DNA of 64,000 nucleotides from Pirellulaceae bacterium (GTDB lineage: Bacteria; Planctomycetota; Planctomycetia; Pirellulales; Pirellulaceae). The first letter of the stretch is position 1. Every line of letters begins with the position of its first letter. The position numbers were made by a program, and so were the translations under genes. Under the pieces are notes generated by a model. It was not told the DNA's origin. It made no database searches and was given only the letters and a program-made list of their open reading frames with translations. The stretch is from the NCBI GenBank assembly GCA_029243025.1, contig JAQWSU010000014.1, forward strand, positions 1 to 64,000, written 5' to 3'. Positions 34,943 to 44,684 of this stretch are shown here, one piece after another.

Positions 34943-37747
34943 ATGCATACTAATGAACTCCGCTCGAAGTACTTAGAGTTCTTCGAAAGCAAGGGACATT
35001 CGCGACGCCAAAGCGATGTTCTCGTTCCCGCTTGGGATCCATCGGTATTGTTCACGCCCGCGGGGATGAATCAGTTCAAACCGCATTTCCTCGGGAAGGT
35101 GAAGCTGGACTTCACCCGTGCAACCACTTGCCAAAAATGTCTCCGGACCGGCGATATCGACAATGTAGGGCGCACTGCCTATCACCACACCTTTTTTGAG
35201 ATGCTGGGTAACTTTAGTTTTGGCGATTATTTCAAACGTGATGCGATCCACTGGGCCTGGGAGTTTCTGACGAGCAAAGATTGGTTGGCGATTGATTCCA
35301 GCCGACTGAGTGTGACCGTCTATGTGGATGATCATGAGGCGGCTAAAATCTGGCAAAACGATATTGGTTTGTCCGGAGACCGTATTGAACGAATGGACGA
35401 GGAGGACAACTTCTGGCCTGCCAGTTCGCCGAGTCAGGGACCGGATGGCGTTTGTGGGCCGTGTAGTGAGATCTTCTATAAGAATGATCGTGGACAACTG
35501 GTTGAAATCTGGAATCTTGTTTTCACACAATTTAATCGCGTCGGCAGTCCACCTGACAACTTACGTCCATTACCGAGCAAAAATATCGATACTGGAATGG
35601 GGCTTGAGCGAACGGCCGCCGTATTGCAGGGAGTGGAAACAAACTATCACATTGATATTTTGCGTCCGATCGTTGAGGCGGCAGCGGAAGTTTGTGGAAT
35701 TGCTTACGAACCAGAGAGCGAAAATGGACGGAGACTCCGGCGAATTACCGATCATGTTCGCGCCTGTACATTTTCGATTCACGAAAATGTTTATCCCGGG
35801 CCGCACAAAGAGAAGTATGTCATTCGGCGTCTACTGAGACGAGCCGTTTTGGATGGCCATCAAATCGGTCGACGCGACCCGTTTCTTTACGAGTTGGTCC
35901 CGATCGTCGCTGAAATGATGAGGGTTCCGTATCCAGAATTAACGGAGACGCGCGAGCGTGTGGCAAATGTTATTGAACAAGAAGAGAAGGCTTTCTTCGG
36001 TACCATCGACGATGGTTTGCAGCGCATTGAGCGGATTTTTGCTTCCATGCAGCGAGCAGACCGTTCCGTGATTGACGGAGCGGAAGCGGCGGACCTCTAT
36101 CAAACTTATGGGGTTCCCGCAGAGCTTTTTGAATCGCTGGCTTCCGATCATGAATTCACCTTTGATTGGAAAGGCTTTCAGCAAGCAATGGCGGCTCATG
36201 GAGAAGCTTCCGGTAAGCTGGCTCAAACGGTGATGGGTGTGATGGGCCCGATCGATTCGATTAAGAAGGCCGTGAAAGAGACACGGTTTCTTGGCTACGA
36301 AGTGACGTCCGCGGATGCGGAGGTGAAGGGCATCATTCAGGGTGATCAAGTCGCTGATCAGATTTCGAAGCTGGGAGAACAGGTGATTGTTGTCTTGGAT
36401 CAGACGCCTTTTTACGGTGAATCGGGTGGTCAGGTTGGGGATGCCGGCGAGATCACAGGTGAAACATGCAAGCTGATTGTCAACGACACTCAGAAAGACG
36501 GTGATCTCGTCCTGCATTATTGTGAGTTGTCGGAGGGCGTGTTAGCGCCTGGGGCAAAAGTCGGCGCAACGGTCGATTTGGAAAGGCGGGATGCTATTCG
36601 ACGGGCCCATTCGGCGACACATATACTGCATCACGCGCTACAGAAAACCTTGGGCAGTCACGCGCAGCAGCAAGGTTCAAAGGTTACGGATGATTGGTTG
36701 CGATTTGATTTTACGAATATGGCTCCCATTGCAACGGCGGAGCTTGAAGCCGTAATCGACGATGTGCGTTGTAAGATCCAAAGCAAGCAGCCTATCGTTT
36801 GGGAAGTCGTTTCCTTAGCCGATGCACGTGAGGCCGGCGCTATGATGCTTTTCGGCGAGAAATATCCGGATCCAGTGCGGATGGTTTCGATGGGCGATTT
36901 TAGTCGTGAGCTATGCGGTGGAACCCATCTTGATAACACGGCTGATGTGGGGGCCTTTGAGATTATCACTGAGGAGGGGGTTTCGGCTGGTACTCGTCGT
37001 ATTGTTGCCCTCACGGGGGCAAAAGCCACTGAGTACATTCAGAGTACAGAGGCGGCGGTGCAAAAGTCCTCCGCAGCGTTAGATGTATCTGCGGTTGATT
37101 TGCCAGCGGCCGTGAAGCATCTCGCTCTTCAGGTGCGGGACCTGAAGAAAGAGCTCAGCGGCTCGGGCAAAGGCGTCGATCCAAAAGCTTTTCAAGCGAC
37201 ATCCACTTCCAAGCAGGAAGAAAAGCCAATTCAAGTGCATCTCACATTGCGAGAGGCGGCCAAAGTGCTGAATGTGAAAATGTCAGAAGTGGTTGATCGG
37301 ATTCACGCTGCGATTGCTGAACGAGATTCTTTGTTGAAGCAGTTGTCGACTCGAAAAGAAGAAGATATTATTTCGGCCGCCGACTTGATCGATCGTGCGG
37401 AGAAAGTCGGTGATGTGACCGTCGTGGTCGCCGAGGTGCTCCATGCTAACTCGAATGTGTTACGGCAATTGATTGATCAATTGAGAAAAGCGGTAGCGCC
37501 ATGTGTCGTATTTCTCGCGACATCGGATGGTGATTCAAAGGTTATTTTGGTTGCCGGCGTGAGTCGAGACTTGGTTGACCAACTTCACGCTGGTAATTTA
37601 GTCAAACAGGTGGCACCAATCGTTGGCGGTGGCGGCGGTGGTAAACCAGACATGGCACAAGCGGGTGGAAAAGATCCAACTAGCCTGCCCCAAGCGCTCG
37701 AAGCTGCCCAGAAGCACATCCGGGATCGATTGAACCGGGAGGCGTAG
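34943..37747 (+). CDS. alaS: Alanyl-tRNA synthetase
   Basis: This class II synthetase charges tRNA-Ala and edits Ser/Gly mischarging. The N-terminal catalytic core starts ELRSKYLEFFESKGH and contains TFFEMLGNFSFGDYFK. The editing domain has its zinc ligands in HSATHILHH (about 555) and CGGTH (about 656). The C-Ala/DHHA1 end contains GGGGGGKPDMAQAGG. With ATG 34943 it has 934 residues, some 60 above the usual 870-880. The excess is an insert near residues 745-800 (IQVHLTLREAAKVLNVKMSE) that looks like the small helical N-terminal domain of IF2. The frame is open further upstream to 34889; ATG 34922 is a second option. Confidence 0.96.
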   Translation: MHTNELRSKYLEFFESKGHSRRQSDVLVPAWDPSVLFTPAGMNQFKPHFLGKVKLDFTRATTCQKCLRTGDIDNVGRTAYHHTFFEMLGNFSFGDYFKRDAIHWAWEFLTSKDWLAIDSSRLSVTVYVDDHEAAKIWQNDIGLSGDRIERMDEEDNFWPASSPSQGPDGVCGPCSEIFYKNDRGQLVEIWNLVFTQFNRVGSPPDNLRPLPSKNIDTGMGLERTAAVLQGVETNYHIDILRPIVEAAAEVCGIAYEPESENGRRLRRITDHVRACTFSIHENVYPGPHKEKYVIRRLLRRAVLDGHQIGRRDPFLYELVPIVAEMMRVPYPELTETRERVANVIEQEEKAFFGTIDDGLQRIERIFASMQRADRSVIDGAEAADLYQTYGVPAELFESLASDHEFTFDWKGFQQAMAAHGEASGKLAQTVMGVMGPIDSIKKAVKETRFLGYEVTSADAEVKGIIQGDQVADQISKLGEQVIVVLDQTPFYGESGGQVGDAGEITGETCKLIVNDTQKDGDLVLHYCELSEGVLAPGAKVGATVDLERRDAIRRAHSATHILHHALQKTLGSHAQQQGSKVTDDWLRFDFTNMAPIATAELEAVIDDVRCKIQSKQPIVWEVVSLADAREAGAMMLFGEKYPDPVRMVSMGDFSRELCGGTHLDNTADVGAFEIITEEGVSAGTRRIVALTGAKATEYIQSTEAAVQKSSAALDVSAVDLPAAVKHLALQVRDLKKELSGSGKGVDPKAFQATSTSKQEEKPIQVHLTLREAAKVLNVKMSEVVDRIHAAIAERDSLLKQLSTRKEEDIISAADLIDRAEKVGDVTVVVAEVLHANSNVLRQLIDQLRKAVAPCVVFLATSDGDSKVILVAGVSRDLVDQLHAGNLVKQVAPIVGGGGGGKPDMAQAGGKDPTSLPQALEAAQKHIRDRLNREA

Positions 37748-37853
37748 AGATTCAACGCCTTTTATAATCTATTTAAAACGGCAGGCGACACTGCCGTTTC
37801 ATTTGCGTAATTGATTTGATTAGTCCAGTCCTGTTATAGGAGGTACGTCGAGC

Positions 37854-38378
37854 ATGTCTCGCCAAGGAGCAATTACTTTTAAGGGAAATCCGATGACGCT
37901 GGTTGGAGAAGCTGTTGCAGCGGGTCAACCAGCGCCTGACTTCACCGTGCATGCGTTCGAAAATGGTCAAATGAATACGATCACGAAAGCGGATGTGGCC
38001 GGTAAGCCCACCATCATCAGTGTCGTGCCGTCGTTGGATACCCCTGTTTGTCAGACGCAAACGAAGAATTTCAATGAGCGTTTAGGAACTCTTGGCGATC
38101 AGGTCAATGCATTGACCATTAGCCTGGATCTGCCCTTTGCTCAAAATCGGTTTTGCGGTGCGGAAGGCATCAGCAGTATTCGCAGTGCGAGTGATTATCA
38201 AGACCGCACATTTGGTAACAATTGGGGAATGTTGATCGAGGAGCTGAAAATCCTGGCTCGTGGCGTCTACGTGCTCGATGCAGATGGAAATGTCGCCTAC
38301 GCGGAAGTGGTTAGCGAAGTGACCGATGAGCCCAACTATGACGCTGCGCTGCAGGTTGTTAATGAGCTTGTCGCGTAG
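37854..38378 (+). CDS. tpx: Thiol peroxidase (atypical 2-Cys peroxiredoxin)
   Basis: This enzyme reduces hydrogen peroxide and lipid peroxides with electrons from thioredoxin. The peroxidatic Cys is in SVVPSLDTPVCQTQT and the resolving Cys in NRFCGAEG, the normal Tpx pair. Length (174 residues) is usual. A strong AGGAGG site lies about ten bases upstream of the ATG. It follows alaS after 106 bases on the same strand and is probably transcribed separately. Confidence 0.96.
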   Translation: MSRQGAITFKGNPMTLVGEAVAAGQPAPDFTVHAFENGQMNTITKADVAGKPTIISVVPSLDTPVCQTQTKNFNERLGTLGDQVNALTISLDLPFAQNRFCGAEGISSIRSASDYQDRTFGNNWGMLIEELKILARGVYVLDADGNVAYAEVVSEVTDEPNYDAALQVVNELVA

Positions 38379-38584
38379 AACTCAGAGAGCCCTTCTTGAG
38401 ATGGCTCTCAAGTCGACAACGCCTCGATATTCATCGCCCGCGAGGCTGCAAACGTAGTACAATCGGAAGCAGACGATATTCACCTAATCAAGAAGGTGAA
38501 TATCGTTTCGAGTGTCATGATGCTTCCTTTGCAGATGCTACGGCTGCCTCTCCGGGTAAGCCTCCACCTAACCGAGGTAACGAG

Positions 38585-39949
38585 ATGATGATGCGAGTCA
38601 ACTGGGTGGCTATGATCTTGCTCTGTAGTTGGAATCCAGTTGTTGCCCAGCAAAAACCAAACATCGTTTTTGTCATGATTGACGATTTGGGTTGGATGGA
38701 CTTGGCTTGCCAAGGCAACAAACTGGTCGAGACACCGAATATTGATCGCCTCGCAAGTCAAGGAATGCGTTTTACATCTGCCTACGCAGCGGCCCCTGTT
38801 TGTTCGCCGACGCGAGCTGCCGTACTCACGGGACAGTCACCCGCACGGTTGAGAATAACCAACCATATACCTGATCAGAAAAGGTTTCTCCCCGACAATC
38901 CCACGTTACTGCCGGCCACGATGCTCGACCATCTCCCGTTAACGCACACCACACTTGCCGAACGGTTAAAGGCGAGCGGGTACCGTACGGCGTTTCTCGG
39001 TAAATGGCACCTTTCCGGACCGGGGCGCGGCGAGGCGAAATGGGGGCCTGAACAGCAAGGTTTTGATTTGAACGTTGGCGGTTGTGGATACGGTGGCCCC
39101 CCAACATTCTTTGATCCCTATCGCATCCCGACGATTGCCGATCAAAAGCCGGGCGAGTATCTGCCCCACCGCTTAGCTGACGAGGCGATCGACTTCATCG
39201 GTTCGGAAGACGGGCGTCCGTTTCTGTTGTTCCTCTGGAATTATACTGTCCACTGGCCGATGGAGGCTCCGCAGCCTTTACTGGAGAAGTATGCCAATCG
39301 GAAGGGGCCAGGACTCAATGACACTCGTTACGGAGCGATGATAGAAGCTATGGATTTGGCGGTGGGGCGGGTCTTACAGGCGATTGATCAAGCAGGAATC
39401 GCTGACAACACGGTGATTGTCTTTACCTCTGACAACGGAGGCTTTGATGGTGTGGCTGACAATCGCCCCCTGCGCGCCGCCAAAGGTCATTTATACGAAG
39501 GTGGCATTCGCGTGCCCTTAATTGTGCGTTGGCCCAAGATGGTTCCCGCTGATACTCGATGCGATACACCCGTGATCAGCATGGATTTTTTTCCGACTTT
39601 ATTAGAAGCGGCAGGGGAAGAGCTCACCGAGAATCAGCCGCTGGATGGTGTAAGTATCATGAGTTTGTTGAAAGGCGGATCGGAATTGGAGCGCGAAGCT
39701 CTTTATTTTCATTATCCAAACTACGCCTTTCATCGATCGAATCGCTTGGGATCGGCGATCAGGAAGGGTCGGTACAAATTGGTGGAAAACTTTCACGACG
39801 GTTCATGCGAGTTGTATGACCTGAGTGATGACCTTGGTGAGACCAATAATCTGGCAACTGCACGGCCCGAGCTTGCTCAGCAGCTCCAACGTGAACTCGC
39901 CACTTGGCGAACTTCTGTCAACGCAGCGCTTCCTCGCCCTGTGCGGTGA
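38585..39949 (+). CDS. Exported sulfatase, formylglycine type
   Basis: This is an arylsulfatase A-like hydrolase. The start is ATG 38585 with GAGG seven bases upstream; the frame is open to 38396 but the extra part is not protein-like. A signal peptide ends near NPVVAQ. The metal block NIVFVMIDDLGWMDL and the maturation motif C-S-P-T-R followed by AAVLTGQ are textbook. LGKWHL and TSDNGG give further active-site residues. The protein has 454 residues. It is only distantly similar to the sulfatase at 4221, so the two are not recent duplicates. The substrate is unknown. Confidence 0.94.
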   Translation: MMMRVNWVAMILLCSWNPVVAQQKPNIVFVMIDDLGWMDLACQGNKLVETPNIDRLASQGMRFTSAYAAAPVCSPTRAAVLTGQSPARLRITNHIPDQKRFLPDNPTLLPATMLDHLPLTHTTLAERLKASGYRTAFLGKWHLSGPGRGEAKWGPEQQGFDLNVGGCGYGGPPTFFDPYRIPTIADQKPGEYLPHRLADEAIDFIGSEDGRPFLLFLWNYTVHWPMEAPQPLLEKYANRKGPGLNDTRYGAMIEAMDLAVGRVLQAIDQAGIADNTVIVFTSDNGGFDGVADNRPLRAAKGHLYEGGIRVPLIVRWPKMVPADTRCDTPVISMDFFPTLLEAAGEELTENQPLDGVSIMSLLKGGSELEREALYFHYPNYAFHRSNRLGSAIRKGRYKLVENFHDGSCELYDLSDDLGETNNLATARPELAQQLQRELATWRTSVNAALPRPVR

Positions 39950-39957
39950 GAGCGCAT

Positions 39958-39996
39958 AAAAAAACCCACCGGAAGTTCTTTTCCGGCGGGGTTTCG
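39958..39996. terminator. Bidirectional terminator between sulfatase and BON gene
   Basis: CCGGAA and TTCCGG arms are extended by CCC/GGG and AAA/TTT. A run of seven A on the left gives a perfect T-run for the minus-strand BON gene, and the GTTT on the right serves the plus-strand sulfatase weakly. Confidence 0.82.
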
Positions 39997-40010
39997 ATGG
40001 CTGGTTGCGA

Positions 40011-40256
40011 TCATTCCGAATTGACTTCCAGTTGGTTGTCAATTTCCTCGATGCCACGCAATTTCCTCAGGGTTTCAGTCGCCATTTGTTTTTGGAAGTA
40101 ACTGTTGACTTCCCCGCGAAGTATCACTCGTCCTTGGTTTGTTTCGCAGCGAAGTCCATTTCGAGTCAGGTAGGGATTTAGTTGGAGTGCTTTTTCGACT
40201 TTGTCCTCCAAACCAACTCTGTCTTCTCGAATCGTCATGGACTCACTTCGCCTCAT
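40011..40256 (-). CDS. BON-domain protein
   Basis: A single BON domain fills this 81-residue protein: the LEDKVEKALQLNPYL helix, GRVILRGEV strands and the final LRGIEEIDNQLEV. BON domains bind phospholipid or bridge envelope proteins, but this copy has no signal peptide, so it may act in the cytoplasm. ATG 40256 or 40238 may be the start. A 17-base palindrome lies 21 bases upstream. It ends at a strong terminator. Confidence 0.85.
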   Translation of the reverse strand: MRRSESMTIREDRVGLEDKVEKALQLNPYLTRNGLRCETNQGRVILRGEVNSYFQKQMATETLRKLRGIEEIDNQLEVNSE

Positions 40257-40277
40257 TAAGGGTGATGTTTTGTCAGA

Positions 40278-40294
40278 AAGGTGGCAGCCACCTT
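40278..40294. promoter_or_regulatory. Palindrome upstream of the BON gene
   Basis: AAGGTGGCAGCCACCTT has perfect 8-base arms around one central base and lies 21 bases before the BON start on the minus strand. It could be an operator or a leader hairpin; no T-run follows. Confidence 0.45.
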
Positions 40295-40532
40295 GTCTCT
40301 CGCGATATCGACCTTTCGTAGGTGTCTGGTAAACCTTTACTCCTACTCAGTCGCGGATAGCTTGCGAAAGCGATGGGCTGAATTGAGTCGTGACGATTGT
40401 TCCTGTGTTTGTACTGGAGTGAGCTTGTGAAATGGCTCATGGTCTGACCGATTTGGGTTCGTTGAACGGCTTGTTAGATACGACAATTCGTACTAAAACG
40501 CCGTTTGTACGGGTTGCGCACGGTAATCATTT

Positions 40533-40583
40533 GACACTCTGAAATGGAGCGGCGCTGCAAAAGAATCAGGAAATCAGAGTGTC
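40533..40583. repeat. Inverted repeat downstream of serA
   Basis: Perfect 10-base arms GACACTCTGA and TCAGAGTGTC are separated by 31 bases. It lies about 100 bases after the serA stop on the minus strand. The lack of a T-run argues against a simple terminator; an mRNA 3' stabilising hairpin is possible. Confidence 0.5.
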
Positions 40584-40686
40584 GAGAGGTTGTCACAAAG
40601 GGAGAGAGGCCGACCGATTGGCTTTCGAGTCTTTCATGTTCGTTGCGAAAAGAGCTCTGAGCCTGGCAGACGTGGATGCGGTTGAA

Positions 40687-42303
40687 TTAAAGCCAGGACG
40701 GTGATGTGCCTGCTTTGGGTAGTGCCACGACTCGGCAACGCTCGATATGTGGGTCGGAAAGGAGTGAGTCGATGGCGGCTTGAGGTGGTGGGCTATCCAA
40801 ATTCAGGATACCTACAGCGTTTTCGCCCGGGCCGGCTCGGCCTACCGCCATTTGGCCAATGTTGACGCCATGTTCACCAAAGACGCTGCCAACTTTGCCA
40901 ATGATGCCCGGTACATCATGATGGTTGAAGACAAACATCACGCCATCCAGATAAGCTTCTAAACGATATTCATCGAGGAGGATGAGGCGCGGCATATCGT
41001 GTCCGAAGAGGGTGCCACCGGCCTGAAAGGTGGCATTCTCCGTTTCAATTTCTGCGGTGATCGACGCATTGAATGCACCTCGGTCCGGTCGAGATTCGGC
41101 GACGATATCGATGCCGCGATCTTGAAGCAGCACTTTGGCGTTAACAATATTGACCGGTTCGTCCATGGCGGTTTCGACTAAACCCGCACAAAAAGCGGAC
41201 GTCAACAGATTAATGTCCTTGGTAGCCACTTCACCACGAAAATTGAGTCGACACGCTTGGATTTTTCCGTCGTGAGATTGCGAGAGGAATTTTCCCAGAC
41301 GGTAGCTGACGTCGAGAAAACCTCGGAGCGACTCGAGTGTCTTCGGGTCGACGGCTGCCATGTTGACCGCATGTCGTATTTCGCCATTCTTTAAAAAATT
41401 TACCAGCAAGTCGACGGCTTCGATCGCGACTTGTGTCTGGGCCTCTTCCGTGCTCGCTCCCAAGTGGGGCGTGCAAAGGACGCCCGGAAGTCCAAAGAGG
41501 GGATGATCGGTGCAAGGCTCGTTACGATACACATCGAGTGCGACGCCCGCAATACGGCCCGCCTTAATGGCCGAAGCCAATGCCTCTTCGTTATAGATGC
41601 CGCCTCGAGCGCAATTCACCAAACGTACGGTTGGCTTCATCATCTCGATCTGAGCTTCATCAATTAAGTTTTCTGTTTCGGGTGTCAACGGTGTATGCAC
41701 GGTGAGGTAGTCAATACGCGGTAGCATTTCATCAACGGTTGGAATCGGTTCGATGCCAAGTTCGGTCGCGCGATCAGCTGACAGGAAAGGGTCAAAGCCG
41801 ATCACTCGCATGCCAAATGCAATGCCACGTGCAGCCACTTCCTGGCCGATGCGTCCGAGACCAACAATGCCGAGTGTTTTGTCAGCAAGTTGGCTTCCCA
41901 TGTAGGCTTTTCGATCCCATCTGCCTTCCACCAAGCTTTGGTTGGCCGGTGCTAGACTGCGAGACATGCCAAGCATCAGAGCGAACGCGTGTTCGGCCGT
42001 GCTGACGGTATTTCCCGTGGGGGTGTTCATGACGATGATGCCCTGACGCGTGGCAGCCGTCTTGTCAATGTTGTCAGTCCCTACGCCAGCTCGAACGATC
42101 GCTTTGAGATTCGTATTGTGATCGAGTATATCGGCAGTGAGTTTGACGCCACTTCGACAGATTGCTCCATCGTGCTTCGTTAGCGCAGCGCGCAGGTCGT
42201 CACCCTTGAGTCCTGTTTGGACTTCGTGTTCTATCCCTTCGGAAGCGGCAAGCAGGTCCAAACCTTCTTGCGCGAGATTGTCGAGCACGATGATACTGGC
42301 CAT
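40687..42303 (-). CDS. serA: D-3-phosphoglycerate dehydrogenase, long form
   Basis: This is the first enzyme of serine synthesis, NAD-dependent. The nucleotide-binding fold has GIVGLGRIGQEV. The catalytic Arg is in NCARGGIYNEE, the Glu in DVYRNEP and the His in CTPHLGAST. After the core come an allosteric substrate-binding domain and a C-terminal ACT domain (FNHHDVPGIIGKVGSVFGEHGVNIGQM), which usually gives serine feedback. Length (538 residues) is typical of this form. It follows serC by 15 bases, so the two form an operon. Confidence 0.97.
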   Translation of the reverse strand: MASIIVLDNLAQEGLDLLAASEGIEHEVQTGLKGDDLRAALTKHDGAICRSGVKLTADILDHNTNLKAIVRAGVGTDNIDKTAATRQGIIVMNTPTGNTVSTAEHAFALMLGMSRSLAPANQSLVEGRWDRKAYMGSQLADKTLGIVGLGRIGQEVAARGIAFGMRVIGFDPFLSADRATELGIEPIPTVDEMLPRIDYLTVHTPLTPETENLIDEAQIEMMKPTVRLVNCARGGIYNEEALASAIKAGRIAGVALDVYRNEPCTDHPLFGLPGVLCTPHLGASTEEAQTQVAIEAVDLLVNFLKNGEIRHAVNMAAVDPKTLESLRGFLDVSYRLGKFLSQSHDGKIQACRLNFRGEVATKDINLLTSAFCAGLVETAMDEPVNIVNAKVLLQDRGIDIVAESRPDRGAFNASITAEIETENATFQAGGTLFGHDMPRLILLDEYRLEAYLDGVMFVFNHHDVPGIIGKVGSVFGEHGVNIGQMAVGRAGPGENAVGILNLDSPPPQAAIDSLLSDPHIERCRVVALPKAGTSPSWL

Positions 42304-42318
42304 CTGAAATATTTCACC

Positions 42319-43437
42319 TTAGCTTGAGGTTTGGGTCCTGAAATCTTGCATGAAATCACGCAATGCAATTATGCCATCCAACGGCATCGCGTTGTAGATC
42401 GAAGCGCGAATACCGCCAACACTCCGATGTCCTTTGAGGCTGACCAACTTTCGAAGAGCGGCTTCTGCAATGAATTGATTCTGGATTTCATCCGACGGCA
42501 AGCGAAAGGTTACATTCATCAGCGAACGACTGCCGGAAGCCGCATGGCCTTGGTAAAAACCATTACTTTGGTCAATCACTTCGTAAAGCATCGCTGCCTT
42601 TTTCTGATTTAATTCGTGCATTATCGCCAAACCGCCAATCTCCTCCAGTAACCACCGAGCGACCAGATTCACGAGGTAGATCGAAAAAGTGGGCGGAGTG
42701 TTGTACATCGAGTCATTTTCGGAGTGCAGCCGATAGTTCAAATAGCCGGGCAGAGAATCAGCTCCACGATCTAATAAGTCGTCACGAATAATAACAATCG
42801 TGACACCAGCGGGGCCCGCATTTTTTTGCGCACAGGCATAAATCAAGCCGTATTTGTCGATCGGAAGAGGGCGATGTAGGAAGTCCGAAGATGCATCGCA
42901 TACCAGTGGACTGTCGCCAGTTGTCGGTTCAGAGGAAAACTGGACACCCTCGATCGTTTCATTGGAAGTGATGTAGGTGTAAGGAGAACCTGCGGTTAAT
43001 TGCAACTCTTTTTCGTCAGGGACACGCTGATAGCCATCGGCTTTCCCATCCCATGCCACGTGGACCGTTCCTTCTTTTTGAGCCTCTGCCAATGCTTTTT
43101 TGCCCCAGGAGCCTGTGACAACATAATCGGCTGGAGTTTTTGAGCCACGCAGGAAATTCATGGGGACCATCGAAAACTGCAGCCGTGATCCACCTTGGAG
43201 GTAGAGCACCTTATAATTTTTCGGAATGTCGAGCAGTTTTGTGAGATGGTGAGTCGTGGACTCGAGTATCTGCACGAATTCTCGGCTACGGTGGCTGATC
43301 TCCAACACTGAAGCCCCAGCACCCGGAAAACAGAGCATTTCCTGCTGAGCCTGCTGGAGGACCGGAACCGGGAGAGTTGCCGGGCCAGCGGAAAAGTTGA
43401 AGACACGTGTTTTCGACGGGTCGCTGACAGTTGCCAT
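42319..43437 (-). CDS. serC: Phosphoserine aminotransferase
   Basis: This PLP enzyme is the second step of serine synthesis and also acts in pyridoxine synthesis. The N-terminal FNFSAGPATLPV is diagnostic. The PLP Lys is in YACAQKNAGPAGV. The C-terminal GHRSVGGIRASIYNAM holds the substrate-binding Arg. Length (372 residues) is normal. serC is first in the operon with serA. Serine made here also feeds the glycine cleavage genes further right, though these are transcribed separately. Confidence 0.97.
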   Translation of the reverse strand: MATVSDPSKTRVFNFSAGPATLPVPVLQQAQQEMLCFPGAGASVLEISHRSREFVQILESTTHHLTKLLDIPKNYKVLYLQGGSRLQFSMVPMNFLRGSKTPADYVVTGSWGKKALAEAQKEGTVHVAWDGKADGYQRVPDEKELQLTAGSPYTYITSNETIEGVQFSSEPTTGDSPLVCDASSDFLHRPLPIDKYGLIYACAQKNAGPAGVTIVIIRDDLLDRGADSLPGYLNYRLHSENDSMYNTPPTFSIYLVNLVARWLLEEIGGLAIMHELNQKKAAMLYEVIDQSNGFYQGHAASGSRSLMNVTFRLPSDEIQNQFIAEAALRKLVSLKGHRSVGGIRASIYNAMPLDGIIALRDFMQDFRTQTSS

Positions 43438-43604
43438 AGGGCGAGTACCTGAGAAGGGGGGGAGGGCTGATGCGATCTCGGGGCTTGATCTCGAGTCATT
43501 GCAGCAAAACCGCTGATTCTATTCGCTGATCGACAGGAATAGAAGGACCGACAAACTGATTGTTGGTCCAGGCTGAGGCTGGTTGGAATCGGTCGATTTC
43601 TACG

Positions 43605-44354
43605 CTAACGCGTCGTCCAACCTTGCTGGTTCTGAACGGTTCGAGTTCCACCCGGCGGAGTTACCGCGCCGGTGCTGATTTGCTGTTGGACGGATGCCAT
43701 TCGCTGTGCCACGCCCGGTTGGTAATTATTGAGATGGTAAGCCTGTTGATAGTTGTTCAAGGCTTGGGCCAGTTGTCCATCCTGCTCACGAAGTCGTGCC
43801 AGAGCTGACCAGGCTCGTGCATTGGTGGGATCGACGTCAATCGCGTCTGTCAGATACTGCTTGGCACGCTCCGTCTCACCAAATTCTTCCGATAATCGAG
43901 CCATTTCTATCCGCGCATCGGCCATTTGCGGATTGCGAGCCGACCAACGCTCCAGCAGTGTGAAGGCGCTTTGGGGGCGATTTGTGTCAACAAGTAAAAC
44001 GGCCAGTGCGCGATGGCAAGCCACATGATTAGGATCAAGGTCCAAGCAGCGATTGTAAAGTGCTTCGGATTCTTGCAGCATGCGGGGATCCTGTTTTTGT
44101 TTCCCCATGTAGTGGTAGGCCGCGCCTAAGTTGTAAAACGAATCAGGATTTGATGGATTGTCTGAAAGTGCTTTTTCGAAATTCTGAATGGCGGCTTGTG
44201 GTTGCCCTTGCTGAAACTGTTCAACTCCCTGCACGTTCTGATTGGTTCCTGCCGAGTGGCAGCCTGCCAGAGTTAATGCGCCAACCAACCAGCTAAACTG
44301 TAGAACAGTAATTCTCAAGCGATGGCTCAAGCGATGGTGCGATTGATTCCTCAC
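43605..44354 (-). CDS. TPR-repeat lipoprotein
   Basis: A signal with lipobox LTLAGC is followed by at least five tetratricopeptide repeats, from about residue 45 to 215. They are recognisable by the FYNLGAAYHYMG, ACHRALAVLL and AWSALARLREQDG helices. The tail is Gln/Thr-rich and disordered. The protein resembles PilF-type or generic assembly lipoproteins, and the partner is unknown. The start is GTG 44354, with AAAGGGA upstream. The signal region contains a 12-base tandem duplication. Confidence 0.82.
   Translation of the reverse strand: MRNQSHHRLSHRLRITVLQFSWLVGALTLAGCHSAGTNQNVQGVEQFQQGQPQAAIQNFEKALSDNPSNPDSFYNLGAAYHYMGKQKQDPRMLQESEALYNRCLDLDPNHVACHRALAVLLVDTNRPQSAFTLLERWSARNPQMADARIEMARLSEEFGETERAKQYLTDAIDVDPTNARAWSALARLREQDGQLAQALNNYQQAYHLNNYQPGVAQRMASVQQQISTGAVTPPGGTRTVQNQQGWTTR
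44314..44337. repeat. 12-bp tandem duplication inside a signal peptide
   Basis: CTCAAGCGATGG is present twice in direct succession, giving the repeated LSHR residues near the N-terminus of the TPR lipoprotein. Confidence 0.85.
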
Positions 44355-44684
44355 GAATCCAATCCCTTTATCTGGTCGATGAAGCGAAAAACGTCAAAAG
44401 CAATCTTCTGTGGGTTTGCTCTTGCCGTTGTGTGAACTGTTTGTGACTTGTGAACGCGGGTGTTGCCACTCTCTGTCGATTAAAGATCAAGCACACCGAA
44501 CGTTGAAATAATTGGGAGTCGCGCGGAAGAATAACGCGAAACTCAGACCAGTTCAATAGCTATCACGATCGAGAAGGAATGATTGAGTCGAGCGATGAGA
44601 CCAGCGGGGTCAAGATGGCGTTTCGGCGCGATCCATCGCGCTCGAGCCAATTCAAGTAAGCCAGCGATGCTGGCAATGAGTTGC
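44355..44684. other. 330-base spacer without a recognised gene
   Basis: This lies downstream of the gene at 44685 and upstream of the TPR lipoprotein. A GCGCG/CGCGC hairpin at 44626-44641 has no T-run. Nothing else is seen. Confidence 0.45.

Larger units (their letters stand above)
40257..40686. other. Spacer with two inverted repeats
   Basis: These 430 bases lie upstream of the BON gene and downstream of serA. They hold a palindrome at 40278 and a long-armed inverted repeat at 40533-40583. No coding frame or RNA gene is recognised. Confidence 0.5.
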
